Source: JAILLW01 sp045640525 (GTDB taxonomy: Bacteria; Bacillota; Clostridia; Lachnospirales; Lachnospiraceae). From it: a DNA stretch of 64,000 bases. The notes under the pieces were generated by a model. That model did not search any database and was not told where the DNA came from. It saw only the letters and a program-made list of their open reading frames with translations. The stretch is from NCBI GenBank assembly GCA_045640525.1, contig JAZUFE010000056.1, forward strand, positions 13,540-77,539, read 5' to 3'. Shown here in pieces: positions 44,375 through 52,295 of the stretch (position 1 is its first letter; each line of letters starts with the position of its first letter). A program made the position numbers and the translations under genes.

Positions 44375-45730
44375 ATGGGAAAATATTTTGGAACAGATGG
44401 TTTCCGTGGGAAGGCCGGCGTGGTTTTGACGGCAGAGCATGCATTCAAAATCGGTAGATTCCTTGGCTGGTATTACAGCAAGGAGCAAAAAGCCAAGATT
44501 GTTATCGGAAAAGATACACGTCGCTCTTCATATATGTATGAGAATGCTTTGGCATCGGGAATTACAGCGTCCGGAGCAGATGCATATCTTTTGCACGTAA
44601 CAACAACTCCGTGCGTAAGTTATATTACAAGAACCGAAGGATTCGATTGCGGCATTATGATAAGTGCAAGTCACAATGCTTTCGGGGATAACGGAATTAA
44701 ACTCATGAACGGCGAAGGCGAAAAGATGGATGACGACCTTCAGGATGAAATCGAGAAATTCATCGATGGAATCGGAGAGGATATACCGTGGGCTGTAGGA
44801 GAGAATATCGGATGTACGGTTGACTTCTATTCCGGTCGTAACAAATATATAGGATATCTTGTCAATCTTTCGGAAAGAAATTATTTTTCGGACAGAAAGG
44901 TTGCATTGGACTGTGCAAACGGAAGCTCGTGGATGATAGGCCGTGCTGTCTTTGATGCGTTGGGTGCCAAGACGTATGTTATGAATAATGAACCCAACGG
45001 AGTTAATATTAATTTGGGTTGCGGTTCTACTCATATCGAAGGCTTACAAGAATATGTCAAAGACCACAAGCTTGATGTGGGATTCGCATTCGACGGAGAT
45101 GCAGACAGATGTCTTGCTGTTGATGAAAACGGCGAACTCGTGAACGGTGATGTGATTATGTATATTTGCGCCAAGCACATGAAACAAATCGGTAAACTTC
45201 CGAGCAATACAGTGGTTACTACCATAATGAGTAACTTTGGATTGTACAAGGCATTGGATAAGGCCGGAATTAAGTATGAGAAGACAGCTGTAGGCGACAG
45301 ATATGTTTATGAAAATATGAAAGAATTCGGACACTCTATAGGTGGGGAACAGTCGGGACATGTAATATTCCGCGATGTGGCACGTACAGGTGACGGATTG
45401 ATTACCGCAATAATGCTTATGAGTGTGCTTATAGAGACACAGTTGCCATTGTCGGTACTTGCGGCAGAGGTTACAATGTATCCTCAGGTGCTTAAGAATG
45501 TTGTTGTTGATGATAAGGAAGCAACGCTTAAGGACGAAAAAGTGCTTAAGGCTGTTGACGAGTGTACGGTTGCTTTGGGAGAAAACGGAAGAGTTTTGTT
45601 AAGAGCATCCGGAACAGAACCGGTTTTGCGTGTTATGTCTGAAGCAGGTTCGCTTGATGAGTGTGAAGAGCATGTAGATCACATAATTGATGCGATGAAA
45701 GCTTCCGGACATTTCCAAAAGATGAAATAG
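44375..45730 (+). CDS. glmM: Phosphoglucosamine mutase
   Basis: 451 residues, the normal GlmM length. KYFGTDGFRGKAG at the start, the phosphoserine loop ISASHNAFGDNGIK (about 97-110), the metal loop FDGDADRCLAVD (about 237-248), the sugar loop GGEQSGH and the C-terminal LRASGTEPVLRV are all present. It converts glucosamine-6-phosphate to glucosamine-1-phosphate on the way to UDP-GlcNAc for peptidoglycan. It is followed by nagB, which acts on the same substrate in the opposite direction. Confidence 0.96.
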   Translation: MGKYFGTDGFRGKAGVVLTAEHAFKIGRFLGWYYSKEQKAKIVIGKDTRRSSYMYENALASGITASGADAYLLHVTTTPCVSYITRTEGFDCGIMISASHNAFGDNGIKLMNGEGEKMDDDLQDEIEKFIDGIGEDIPWAVGENIGCTVDFYSGRNKYIGYLVNLSERNYFSDRKVALDCANGSSWMIGRAVFDALGAKTYVMNNEPNGVNINLGCGSTHIEGLQEYVKDHKLDVGFAFDGDADRCLAVDENGELVNGDVIMYICAKHMKQIGKLPSNTVVTTIMSNFGLYKALDKAGIKYEKTAVGDRYVYENMKEFGHSIGGEQSGHVIFRDVARTGDGLITAIMLMSVLIETQLPLSVLAAEVTMYPQVLKNVVVDDKEATLKDEKVLKAVDECTVALGENGRVLLRASGTEPVLRVMSEAGSLDECEEHVDHIIDAMKASGHFQKMK

Positions 45731-45757
45731 TGATTTCACATTTAGGAGGATAAATTA

Positions 45758-46480
45758 GTGAAAGTAATAGTATGTAAAGATTATGCCCAAATGTCCAAAG
45801 AGGCAGCAAAAGTTGTTGCCGACGTAATGATTAATAAACCCAAATGTATTCTTGGCCTTGCAACGGGTTCCACACCTGAAGGCATGTATGCAGAACTTGC
45901 CAAGATGAATGCGGAAGGCAAGATTGATTTTAGCGATGTAACAACCGTGAACCTTGATGAATATTATCCAATCAGTCCTGATAACGATCAGAGCTATCGT
46001 TACTTTATGAATAAGAACTTATTTGATAAGGTCAACATTGATAAGGCTCGCACCAATGTTCCAAACGGTGCGGCTCCGGATGGAGAAGAGGAAGCCAAAC
46101 GATACGAAGCGTATGTTCGCTCTTTGGGCGGCGCTGATATTCAGGTTCTTGGAATAGGTCGTAACGGTCATATAGCATTTAATGAACCTGATGAAGAACT
46201 TGTACCCGTAACTCATGTAACGGGTCTTACAGAAGATACAATAGACGCAAATGCAAGATTCTTTGCAAGTGCTGCCGATGTCCCTACCAAGGCTCTTACA
46301 ATGGGAATGGGAACAATTATGTCAGCCAAGAAGATAATTATTCTTGCAAACGGTGAAGGAAAGAAAGCAGCAGTAGCTCAGATGCTTAAAGGAACCGTAA
46401 CAACACAATGCCCGGCATCTTTCCTTAACCTTCATGATGATGTAATTCTTGTATGCGATGAAGCTGCATATGGAAAATAA
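45758..46480 (+). CDS. nagB: Glucosamine-6-phosphate deaminase
   Basis: 240 residues starting with GTG at 45758 behind AGGAGGATAAAT. LGLATGSTPEGMY (about 32-44), the catalytic VNLDEYYP (about 66-73) and GIGRNGHIAFNEP (about 128-140) are the NagB landmarks. It converts glucosamine-6-phosphate to fructose-6-phosphate and ammonia. Linked to glmM, it forms a branch point between wall synthesis and amino-sugar breakdown. Confidence 0.95.
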   Translation: MKVIVCKDYAQMSKEAAKVVADVMINKPKCILGLATGSTPEGMYAELAKMNAEGKIDFSDVTTVNLDEYYPISPDNDQSYRYFMNKNLFDKVNIDKARTNVPNGAAPDGEEEAKRYEAYVRSLGGADIQVLGIGRNGHIAFNEPDEELVPVTHVTGLTEDTIDANARFFASAADVPTKALTMGMGTIMSAKKIIILANGEGKKAAVAQMLKGTVTTQCPASFLNLHDDVILVCDEAAYGK

Positions 46481-46491
46481 AGGAGCAATCT

Positions 46492-47166
46492 ATGACAGAG
46501 CAATTGAAAGTAAGTGAATTATATGAACCCGGTCATACGAGAGCTTGGGATTACCTTTCTAAAGTTGAGTATCCGTGGCAGATTTTAAAGGATATTAAAG
46601 ATATTATACTGGCAATAGGACCGACTCTTGACCCTGAGGTATATGATAATCCGTCGGAAGGCGTTTGGGTTGCCAAATCTGCCAAGGTATTTCCGACGGC
46701 GTATCTTGGTTCACCTTGCATTATCGGAGAAAATACGGAAGTTCGTCAGGCAGCTTTTATCAGAGGTTCGGCTTTGGTTGGCGACAATTGTGTGGTTGGA
46801 AATTCTGTTGAACTTAAAAATGTTATTATTTCGGATAATGTTCAGGTTCCGCATTATAATTATGTAGGCGATTCTGTTTTGGGATTTAAATCACATATGG
46901 GAGCAGGATCAATCACATCAAATGTTAAGTCAGACAAAACCTTGGTTATTGTACGAGGTAATGGACAGACGATTGAAACCGGATTGAAAAAGTTCGGCGC
47001 AATGCTGGGTGATTATGTTGAGGTTGGATGCAATTCGGTATTGAATCCGGGAACTGTGATTGGTTCACATACCAATGTATATCCTACATCATCGGTCAGA
47101 GGCGTTGTCCCGGCCAACTCGATTTTCAAAAGCGGAAAAGGAACGGAAATCGTAGAGAAAAATTAA
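46492..47166 (+). CDS. Left-handed beta-helix acyltransferase-like protein (GlmU C-terminal/LpxA type)
   Basis: 224 residues. After an N-terminal helix (about 1-60) the sequence shows hexapeptide-repeat turns: AYLGSPCIIGENTEVR, AFIRGSALVGDNCVVGNSVEL, and later GVKxxG-like coils (VEVGCNSVLNPGTVIGSHTNVYP). It resembles the acetyltransferase part of GlmU without the pyrophosphorylase part. Its neighbours make glucosamine phosphates, so N-acetylation or nucleotide-sugar work is plausible, but substrate is unproven. AAGGAG precedes the ATG. Confidence 0.75.
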   Translation: MTEQLKVSELYEPGHTRAWDYLSKVEYPWQILKDIKDIILAIGPTLDPEVYDNPSEGVWVAKSAKVFPTAYLGSPCIIGENTEVRQAAFIRGSALVGDNCVVGNSVELKNVIISDNVQVPHYNYVGDSVLGFKSHMGAGSITSNVKSDKTLVIVRGNGQTIETGLKKFGAMLGDYVEVGCNSVLNPGTVIGSHTNVYPTSSVRGVVPANSIFKSGKGTEIVEKN

Positions 47167-47169
47167 TTA

Positions 47170-47198
47170 TTGACTTTGCCTCGTTGCTATGGTATATT
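47170..47198 (+). promoter_or_regulatory. Strong promoter of the rpmG-secE-nusG unit with a dyad centred on the -10
   Basis: TTGACT, 17 bases, TATATT, with TGG directly before the -10 (extended -10). A 12-bp inverted repeat (TGCCTCGTTGCT at 47177-47188, AGCAATGAGGCA at 47204-47215, one G-U) is centred on the -10. A T run begins at 47224. The repeat could be an operator or a weak terminator of the upstream unit. Confidence 0.75.
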
Positions 47199-47282
47199 TG
47201 TCAAGCAATGAGGCAGAGGCCTTATTTTTTTGTCGTTAAATAGTATGTTTGACGGATGTAAATGTTTTAGGAGGAAAAACAT

Positions 47283-47432
47283 ATGCGTACTAAGATTACA
47301 TTAGCATGCACAGAGTGCAAGCAGCGCAATTACAACACAACTAAGGATAAGAAACTTCATCCTGACAGAATGGAAACCAAGAAGTACTGCAGATTCTGCA
47401 AGACACATACACTTCATAAGGAAACCAAGTAA
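47283..47432 (+). CDS. rpmG: 50S ribosomal protein L33
   Basis: 49 residues from ATG 47283, preceded by TAGGAGGAAAAAC. The sequence starts MRTKITLACTECKQRNY and ends KYCRFCKTHTLHKETK; two CxxC pairs (TECKQR has one Cys pair member, and CRFC supplies the second) mark the zinc-binding form of L33. It is the first gene of the secE-nusG unit, the usual place in Clostridia. Confidence 0.95.
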   Translation: MRTKITLACTECKQRNYNTTKDKKLHPDRMETKKYCRFCKTHTLHKETK

Positions 47433-47457
47433 TATAAATCTGTTTAAGGGGTGAATT

Positions 47458-47652
47458 ATGGCAGAGAATAACGAAAAGCCAAGCTTCTTCAAAGGAGTTA
47501 AGGCCGAATATAGAAAGGTAACATGGCCTACAAAGGATGATGTTATCAAAGAAACAGTTTCTGTAGTTTGCATTTCAGCTGTATTGGCCGGTTTAATCGC
47601 TTTATTTGATACTGCAATTCAGTACGGTATCAACTATATTTCTGGTTTATAA
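47458..47652 (+). CDS. secE: Protein translocase subunit SecE
   Basis: 64 residues. FFKGVKAEYRKVTWPTKDDV (about residues 10-29) is the conserved amphipathic helix of SecE, followed by one transmembrane helix (about 33-57). SecE is the essential small subunit of the SecYEG channel. It stands between rpmG and nusG as in most bacteria. AAGGGGTGAATT precedes the ATG. Confidence 0.95.
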   Translation: MAENNEKPSFFKGVKAEYRKVTWPTKDDVIKETVSVVCISAVLAGLIALFDTAIQYGINYISGL

Positions 47653-47665
47653 GAATTCGTAGTGG

Positions 47666-47809
47666 AGTTTGAAACAAGTTTTCAGACTGTATTTGTGATT
47701 TCAATTCAACCGGCTGATTAAAATCATTTGGAGGCAAAGTTTGAAAATAGATTTTCAAACTGCATTGATGATTTCAAACCTGCGAGCAGTTTAAAATCAT
47801 TTGGAGGCA
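47666..47809 (+). repeat. Tandem duplicated two-hairpin module, each copy ending in a GGAGG site, upstream of nusG
   Basis: Two diverged copies (47666-47737 and 47738-47809, about 72 bases each). Hairpin A: AGTTTGAAAAT / ATTTTCAAACT in copy 2 (11 bp, perfect), a 9-bp version in copy 1. Hairpin B: ATGATTTCAAAC / GTTTAAAATCAT in copy 2 and GTGATTTCAATT / GATTAAAATCAT in copy 1; one pair changes from T-A to A-T between copies, keeping the stem. Each copy ends in CATTTGGAGGCA. Only the second GGAGG serves nusG; the first could serve a 17-codon TTG reading frame (47741-47794). Confidence 0.75.
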
Positions 47810-47813
47810 GATT

Positions 47814-48335
47814 ATGGCAGAAGCTAATTGGTATGTTGTACATACATATTCCGGATATGAGAATAATGTTAAGGCTAATATCGAGAAAACTATAATTAAT
47901 CGTAAGTCTTTACAGGAAAAAATCCTTGAGGTCAGAGTTCCGATGGAAAATGTCATCGAAATGAAGAACGGAGTTCGTAAGGCCGTAGAGAAGAAACTTT
48001 TCCCGGGATATGTTCTCATTAATATGGTTATGGATGACGAGACATGGTATGTTGTTCGTAATACACGTGGAGTTACAGGTTTTGTAGGTCCCGGATCAAA
48101 ACCCGTACCGCTGTCCGAAACAGAGATGAAACCTTTGGGTATCAGAACGGAGAATATTTCCGTTGACTTTGAAGAAGGTGATACGATTATTGCTGTTGCG
48201 GGAGCATGGAAAGATACGGTCGGCGTTGTACGTCGTATGGATTTCGGTAAACAGACCGTTACTATCAATGTTGAAATGTTTGGTAGAGAAACACCGGTTG
48301 AAATTTCGTTTGCCGAAGTCAGAAAGCAGAATTAA
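47814..48335 (+). CDS. nusG: Transcription termination/antitermination factor NusG
   Basis: 173 residues. The NGN domain starts NWYVVHTYSGYENNV and includes KKLFPGYVLINM and WYVVRNTRGVTGFVG; the C-terminal KOW domain begins FEEGDTIIAVAGAWKDTVG (about 118). NusG binds RNA polymerase and, in Firmicutes, can act on pausing and coupling to the ribosome. Position between secE and rplK is canonical. Its ribosome binding site lies at the end of the duplicated hairpin module. Confidence 0.97.
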   Translation: MAEANWYVVHTYSGYENNVKANIEKTIINRKSLQEKILEVRVPMENVIEMKNGVRKAVEKKLFPGYVLINMVMDDETWYVVRNTRGVTGFVGPGSKPVPLSETEMKPLGIRTENISVDFEEGDTIIAVAGAWKDTVGVVRRMDFGKQTVTINVEMFGRETPVEISFAEVRKQN

Positions 48336-48390
48336 TTCTTATTGGATTAATTATAAATTCGGCCCGCTCGGAGTAGCTATCGGGTAGGCT

Positions 48391-48423
48391 GTGGGAGTAC
48401 TTATTGTGAGTACGCCTGACCAC
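48391..48423 (+). promoter_or_regulatory. Probable L1-binding leader element before rplK
   Basis: GTGGGAG and TGACCAC frame an inner GTACT / AGTAC stem. This bulged hairpin resembles the L1-binding site found ahead of rplK in many Firmicutes, which mimics the 23S rRNA site and lets L1 repress its own mRNA. A second hairpin (ATGCA / TGCAT) follows before the AGGAGG site. Confidence 0.5.
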
Positions 48424-48461
48424 GATGCATACATTTGTGCATTAGAATAGGAGGTGCCACT

Positions 48462-48887
48462 ATGGCAAAGAAAGTAGAAGGATATATTAAGTTACAGATC
48501 CCTGCTGGTAAAGCTACACCAGCTCCTCCGGTTGGACCCGCATTAGGTCAGCACGGAGTTAACATCGTTGAATTCACTAAGCAGTTCAACGCTAAGACAG
48601 CAGATAAGGGCGATGTTCTTATCCCTGTTGTTATTACTGTTTATGCAGACAGAAGTTTCAGTTTCATTACTAAGACTCCCCCTGCAGCCGTTCTTTTGAA
48701 GAAGGCATGTAACATTAAGTCAGGTTCGGGTGTTCCCAACAAGACTAAGGTTGCTACAATCTCTAAGGCTAAGCTCCAGGAGATAGCTGAGATGAAGATG
48801 CCTGATTTGAATGCTGCAAGTGTTGAAGCAGCTATGAGCATGATTGCCGGAACTGCAAGAAGTATGGGCATCACAGTAGAAGACTAA
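48462..48887 (+). CDS. rplK: 50S ribosomal protein L11
   Basis: 141 residues from ATG 48462 behind AGGAGGTGCCACT. MAKKVEGYIKLQIPAGKATP with PPVGPALGQHGVNIVEF is the conserved N-terminal domain with the thiostrepton region; PNKTKVATISKAKL lies in the rRNA-binding domain. Length is normal. It is cotranscribed with rplA 14 bases later. Confidence 0.97.
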   Translation: MAKKVEGYIKLQIPAGKATPAPPVGPALGQHGVNIVEFTKQFNAKTADKGDVLIPVVITVYADRSFSFITKTPPAAVLLKKACNIKSGSGVPNKTKVATISKAKLQEIAEMKMPDLNAASVEAAMSMIAGTARSMGITVED

Positions 48888-48901
48888 TGGAGGATTGAAT
48901 A

Positions 48902-49591
48902 ATGAAGCACGGTAAGAAGTATAACGAAGCTGCTAAGTTGATTGATCGTAGCGCAATGTACGAGCCTGCTGATGCAATCGCATTAGTTAAGAAAACAGCT
49001 ACAGCTAAGTTTGATGAAACAGTTGAAGTACATATCAGAACAGGTTGTGACGGAAGACATGCAGAACAGCAGATTCGTGGAGCAGTTGTTCTTCCTAACG
49101 GAACAGGTAAGACTGTAAGAGTTTTGGTTTTTGCTAAGGGCGATAAGCTTACAGAAGCCGAGGCAGCAGGTGCTGTTTTCGTTGGCGGTGAGGAATTGAT
49201 TCCCAAGATCCAGAACGACGGTTGGTTTGATTTTGATGTAGTAGTTGCTACTCCCGATATGATGGGTGTTGTTGGTCGTTTAGGTAAGGTTTTGGGACCT
49301 AAGGGATTAATGCCCAACCCCAAGGCAGGAACAGTAACTATGGACGTTACTAAGGCAATCAATGATATCAAAGCCGGTAAAATCGAGTACAGACTTGATA
49401 AGGCAAATATCATTCACTGTCCTGTAGGTAAGGCTTCTTTCACAGAGGAGCAGTTGCAGCAGAACTACGATGCATTGCTTGATGCTATCATGAAGGCTAA
49501 GCCTTCTGCATTAAAGGGTCAGTATTTGAAAACCATTTCATTGGCTACTACAATGGGCCCCGGCGTGAAGATTTCTACTGCCAAGTATTAA
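48902..49591 (+). CDS. rplA: 50S ribosomal protein L1
   Basis: 229 residues. MKHGKKYNEAAKLIDRSAMY at the start, VEVHIRTGCDGRHAEQQIRG and GPKGLMPNPKAGTVT in the middle, normal length. L1 forms the mobile stalk of the 50S subunit and is the usual repressor of the rplK-rplA mRNA. A terminator follows, so the unit ends here rather than running on into rplJ. Confidence 0.97.
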   Translation: MKHGKKYNEAAKLIDRSAMYEPADAIALVKKTATAKFDETVEVHIRTGCDGRHAEQQIRGAVVLPNGTGKTVRVLVFAKGDKLTEAEAAGAVFVGGEELIPKIQNDGWFDFDVVVATPDMMGVVGRLGKVLGPKGLMPNPKAGTVTMDVTKAINDIKAGKIEYRLDKANIIHCPVGKASFTEEQLQQNYDALLDAIMKAKPSALKGQYLKTISLATTMGPGVKISTAKY

Positions 49592-49611
49592 TATCAAACA
49601 TAGAATATGAT

Positions 49612-49641
49612 TTTTAGGCCATCCTTAGGGGTGGCCTTTTT
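49612..49641 (+). terminator. Rho-independent terminator after rplA
   Basis: AGGCCATCC pairs with GGGTGGCCT around TTAG, followed by TTTT. A promoter for the next gene starts 3 bases beyond it. Confidence 0.85.
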
Positions 49642-49643
49642 AC

Positions 49644-49672
49644 TTGATTAGCATAAAAATATATGTTATGTT
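49644..49672 (+). promoter_or_regulatory. Promoter of the capA-like gene, predicted to give a leaderless mRNA
   Basis: TTGATT, 17 bases, TATGTT. The start codon begins 7 bases after the -10 (AATCAC, then ATG), so transcription should start at or next to the A of the ATG. No Shine-Dalgarno sequence is present. A TGATTAGCATA / TATGTTAATCA inverted repeat overlaps both boxes. Confidence 0.65.
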
Positions 49673-49678
49673 AATCAC

Positions 49679-50998
49679 ATGAATACAAAATATAGTGGTC
49701 ATGAGCACAAAGCTCCACAAAAAAAGCCACAGAGTATAAAAAAGTATAGTGCCAAGAAAAGGCACAAAAACCTGTCGCCGCTAAAAGCATTCCTAATCAC
49801 ACTGGCCATAGTGATTGGAGTAGGAATGACGGTAATTGTTGCAATTACATTACCCAAATATATCAGATTGCATAAGAATGAAGAAATCAGTTTCATTTCA
49901 TTCGTTGAAGCAATTCCCGAGACTCTCGTATCGGACGAGAACGAAATCGTGGAAGAAGTTGATAACAGCAAGTACGGAAAAGTAATTGTCGATGCGGAGT
50001 ATTTGAAGCAGAATAATATTTTTGTCAAAGAGGGAAACGAAGAAGATGTTATATCACTTGCATTTTGCGGAGATATTCTTTTTGACGATGATTATGCGGT
50101 TATGGCAGCATTGAAACAGCGTGGCGGTGAGCTTTCGGCAAGTATTTCGCAAGAAACACTGGATGTAATGAACGGTGTGGATGTTATGGTTGTTAATAAT
50201 GAGTTCCCATATACTCAAAAAGGTGCAAGGCAACCTGAAAAGCAGTTTACGTTTCATGCGGATTATGATACGGCGAATTATTTGAACGATATGGGGGCAG
50301 ATGTTGCAATACTGGCGAATAATCATGTCTACGATTACGGAGAGGAAGGATTGCTCGATACGCTTGATACGGTTGAAAGTGTAGGAGTGATTCCGGTCGG
50401 AGCCGGAAGAAACCTGGCGGAGGCTGTAACACCGGTATATTACATAATCAATGACATAAAGATTGCAATAATTGCGGCTACCGATATAGAAAGATTGGAT
50501 AATCCGGATACCAAGTGGGCGACAGATTCTTCCGCAGGTGTCTTCAGATCATGGAATTCGGATAAGATATTTGATGCAGTTGCCACGGCAAAGCAAAATT
50601 CCGATTTTGTAATCGTCTGTGTTCATTGGGGAACGGAGAAGGAAGAAACTCCGGATTATTGGCAAACATTGCTGGCACCGAAAATCGCCGAGGCCGGAGC
50701 TGATTTGATAATAGGCGATCATCCGCACAGACTTCAAGGTGTATATTACTACGGTAACACTCCGTGTATTTACAGCTTGGGTAATTTCTGGTTTAACGGT
50801 TTCAGCCTTGATACAGGACTTGTGGAAGTGCGAATAGATAAGCAGGGACTGCAGTCGTTTAGATTCATGCCGGCAGTACAGTCTTCTTACAGCACCAAAC
50901 TGGTTTTTGATTCGGAAAGAGACAGAATTCTTAATTATATGCGAAGCCTTTCTCCGGAGGCTGATATTTCCGGAGAAGGATATATAAGCAAGAAATAA
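49679..50998 (+). CDS. CapA-family (PGA_cap) metallophosphatase-like membrane protein
   Basis: 439 residues. A basic cytoplasmic start and one transmembrane helix (about 38-62), then the CapA domain: SLAFCGDILFDDDY (about 122), VVNNEFPYT, AILANNHVYDYGEEG, FVIVCVHWGTEKEE, IIGDHPHRLQG and YSLGNFWF. These are the metal-binding motifs of the PGA-synthesis CapA group, related to calcineurin-like phosphoesterases; members act at the cell surface on poly-glutamate or other polymers. The reaction here is unknown. It splits the usual rplK-rplA-rplJ-rplL gene order and has its own promoter. Confidence 0.88.
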   Translation: MNTKYSGHEHKAPQKKPQSIKKYSAKKRHKNLSPLKAFLITLAIVIGVGMTVIVAITLPKYIRLHKNEEISFISFVEAIPETLVSDENEIVEEVDNSKYGKVIVDAEYLKQNNIFVKEGNEEDVISLAFCGDILFDDDYAVMAALKQRGGELSASISQETLDVMNGVDVMVVNNEFPYTQKGARQPEKQFTFHADYDTANYLNDMGADVAILANNHVYDYGEEGLLDTLDTVESVGVIPVGAGRNLAEAVTPVYYIINDIKIAIIAATDIERLDNPDTKWATDSSAGVFRSWNSDKIFDAVATAKQNSDFVIVCVHWGTEKEETPDYWQTLLAPKIAEAGADLIIGDHPHRLQGVYYYGNTPCIYSLGNFWFNGFSLDTGLVEVRIDKQGLQSFRFMPAVQSSYSTKLVFDSERDRILNYMRSLSPEADISGEGYISKK

Positions 50999-51005
50999 AA
51001 TTGTG

Positions 51006-51034
51006 TTGACACGAATAAAGATATATGCTAATCT
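51006..51034 (+). promoter_or_regulatory. Promoter of the rplJ-rplL unit
   Basis: TTGACA, 17 bases, TAATCT with TGC directly before the -10 (extended -10). It lies 8 bases after the capA-like stop and drives the L10 leader. Confidence 0.85.
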
Positions 51035-51039
51035 AACCA

Positions 51040-51169
51040 AGGTCGTTTGACCAAGCCGAAGACAGTAGGAATCTTAAGGATGTAAGCGCAAGCTCCTACC
51101 GAGGAAGAGATAGATTAACGTGATTGTTATTGATTCCCCTTGTGCTTTGGCATGAGGGGTTTATTTTTA
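51040..51169 (+). ncRNA. Ribosomal protein L10 leader with terminal attenuator hairpin
   Basis: The segment CCAAGCCGAAGACAGTAGGA and the downstream GCAAGCTCCTACCGAGG form the conserved core of the L10 leader, where L10(L12) complexes bind their own mRNA. It ends in a terminator-like hairpin (CCCCTTGTGC / GCATGAGGGG, 51136-51159) followed by TTTATTTTTAT. Binding of L10 would favour early termination. Confidence 0.85.
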
Positions 51170-51206
51170 TCCCTTCGGCATATCATTAAAGAAGGAGGAA
51201 ATAAAA

Positions 51207-51839
51207 ATGGCTAAGGTTGAATTAAAGCAGCCCATCGTTGAAGAAATTTCAGCTAATATCAAAGATGCCCAGTCAGTTGTATTGGTAGACTATCGTGGTT
51301 TGACAGTTGAACAGGATACCAATCTTCGTAAGGCTCTTCGTGCAGAAGGAATTACTTACAAAGTTTACAAGAACACAATGATGAACTTCGCTTTCAAGGG
51401 AACAGACTTCGAGTCTTTGGCACCTTATTTGGAAGGTCCCAGCGCTATCGCTATTTCAACAACAGACGCTACAGCTCCTGCAAGAGTGTTGAGCAAGTTT
51501 GCCAAGACAGCAGATAAGCTTGAAATCAAAGCAGGTGTGGTTGAAGGTGTTGCATATGATGCAGCCGGTATCGCAAAGATTGCACAGATCCCTTCGAGAG
51601 ACGAATTGCTTTCAAAATTGCTTGGAAGCATCCAGTCACCTATCGCAAACTTTGCTCGTGTTATTAAGCAGATTGCAGAGAAAGGTGGCGCAGCTGAGTG
51701 TGAGGCTCCCGCTAAGGAAGAGGCTCCTGCCGAAGCTCCTGTAGAAGAAGCTAAGGAAGAGGCTCCTGCTGAAGCTCCTGTAGAAGAAGCTAAGACAGAA
51801 GAGGCTCCTGCAGAAGAAGCTCCCGCAACAGAGGCATAA
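51207..51839 (+). CDS. rplJ: 50S ribosomal protein L10 with a repetitive acidic C-terminal tail
   Basis: 210 residues, against about 165-175 for usual bacterial L10. The core (MAKVELKQPIVEEISANI, LVDYRGLTVEQ, YKVYKNTMMNFAF) is normal and ends near residue 164 in ARVIKQIAEKG. The remaining about 45 residues are Ala/Glu/Pro repeats (KEEAPAEAPVEEA twice, then shorter variants). L10 anchors the L7/L12 stalk, and its C-terminus is where L7/L12 binds, so the tail extends beyond that helix. AAGGAGGAAATAAAA precedes the ATG. Confidence 0.95.
   Translation: MAKVELKQPIVEEISANIKDAQSVVLVDYRGLTVEQDTNLRKALRAEGITYKVYKNTMMNFAFKGTDFESLAPYLEGPSAIAISTTDATAPARVLSKFAKTADKLEIKAGVVEGVAYDAAGIAKIAQIPSRDELLSKLLGSIQSPIANFARVIKQIAEKGGAAECEAPAKEEAPAEAPVEEAKEEAPAEAPVEEAKTEEAPAEEAPATEA
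51714..51791 (+). repeat. 39-bp tandem repeat in the tail of rplJ
   Basis: Two adjacent 39-bp copies (51714-51752 and 51753-51791) differ at one base and encode KEEAPAEAPVEEA each. The near-identity suggests a recent slippage or selection for the same codons. Confidence 0.9.
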
Positions 51840-51901
51840 GAACGGCTCCGATAGGAGCAAATGATACAGATTATTAGTTAAATTAAATGGAGGAAAATAA
51901 A

Positions 51902-52279
51902 ATGGCAAAGATGTCTACAGCAGAATTGATTGATGCTATTAAGGAACTTTCGGTTCTTGAATTAAATGACCTTGTTAAGGCTTGTGAAGAAGAGTTTGGC
52001 GTATCTGCAGCAGCAGGTGTTGTAGTTGCAGCAGCAGCCGGTGACGGCGCAGCAGCAGCTGAAGAAAAGGATTCATTCGACGTTGAGTTGGCTGAAGCAG
52101 GTGCTGAAAAGGTTAAAGTTATTAAGGTTGTTCGTGAGATCACAGGTTTGGGTCTTAAGGAAGCTAAAGACTTGGTTGACGGTGCTCCCAAGGTTGTTAA
52201 GGAAGGCGCTTCTAAAGACGAAGCTAACGATATCAAGGCTAAGCTTGAGGAAGTTGGCGCTAAGGTTAACTTGAAGTAA
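51902..52279 (+). CDS. rplL: 50S ribosomal protein L7/L12
   Basis: 125 residues from ATG 51902 behind GGAGGAAAATAAA; an earlier in-frame ATG at 51887 overlaps that site. TAELIDAIKELSVLELNDLV is the dimerising N-terminal domain, an Ala-rich hinge follows, and KVIKVVREITGLGLKEAKDLV is the C-terminal factor-binding domain. Length is normal. It is cotranscribed with rplJ. Confidence 0.97.
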   Translation: MAKMSTAELIDAIKELSVLELNDLVKACEEEFGVSAAAGVVVAAAAGDGAAAAEEKDSFDVELAEAGAEKVKVIKVVREITGLGLKEAKDLVDGAPKVVKEGASKDEANDIKAKLEEVGAKVNLK

Positions 52280-52295
52280 TTCAAAACTTTTATTA

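Noticed and set aside
47741..47794. 17-codon TTG reading frame as a real leader-peptide gene
   Set aside because: It has a good GGAGG site, but the site is explained by duplication of the nusG upstream module. Start TTG and short length give no coding evidence, so it is only mentioned.
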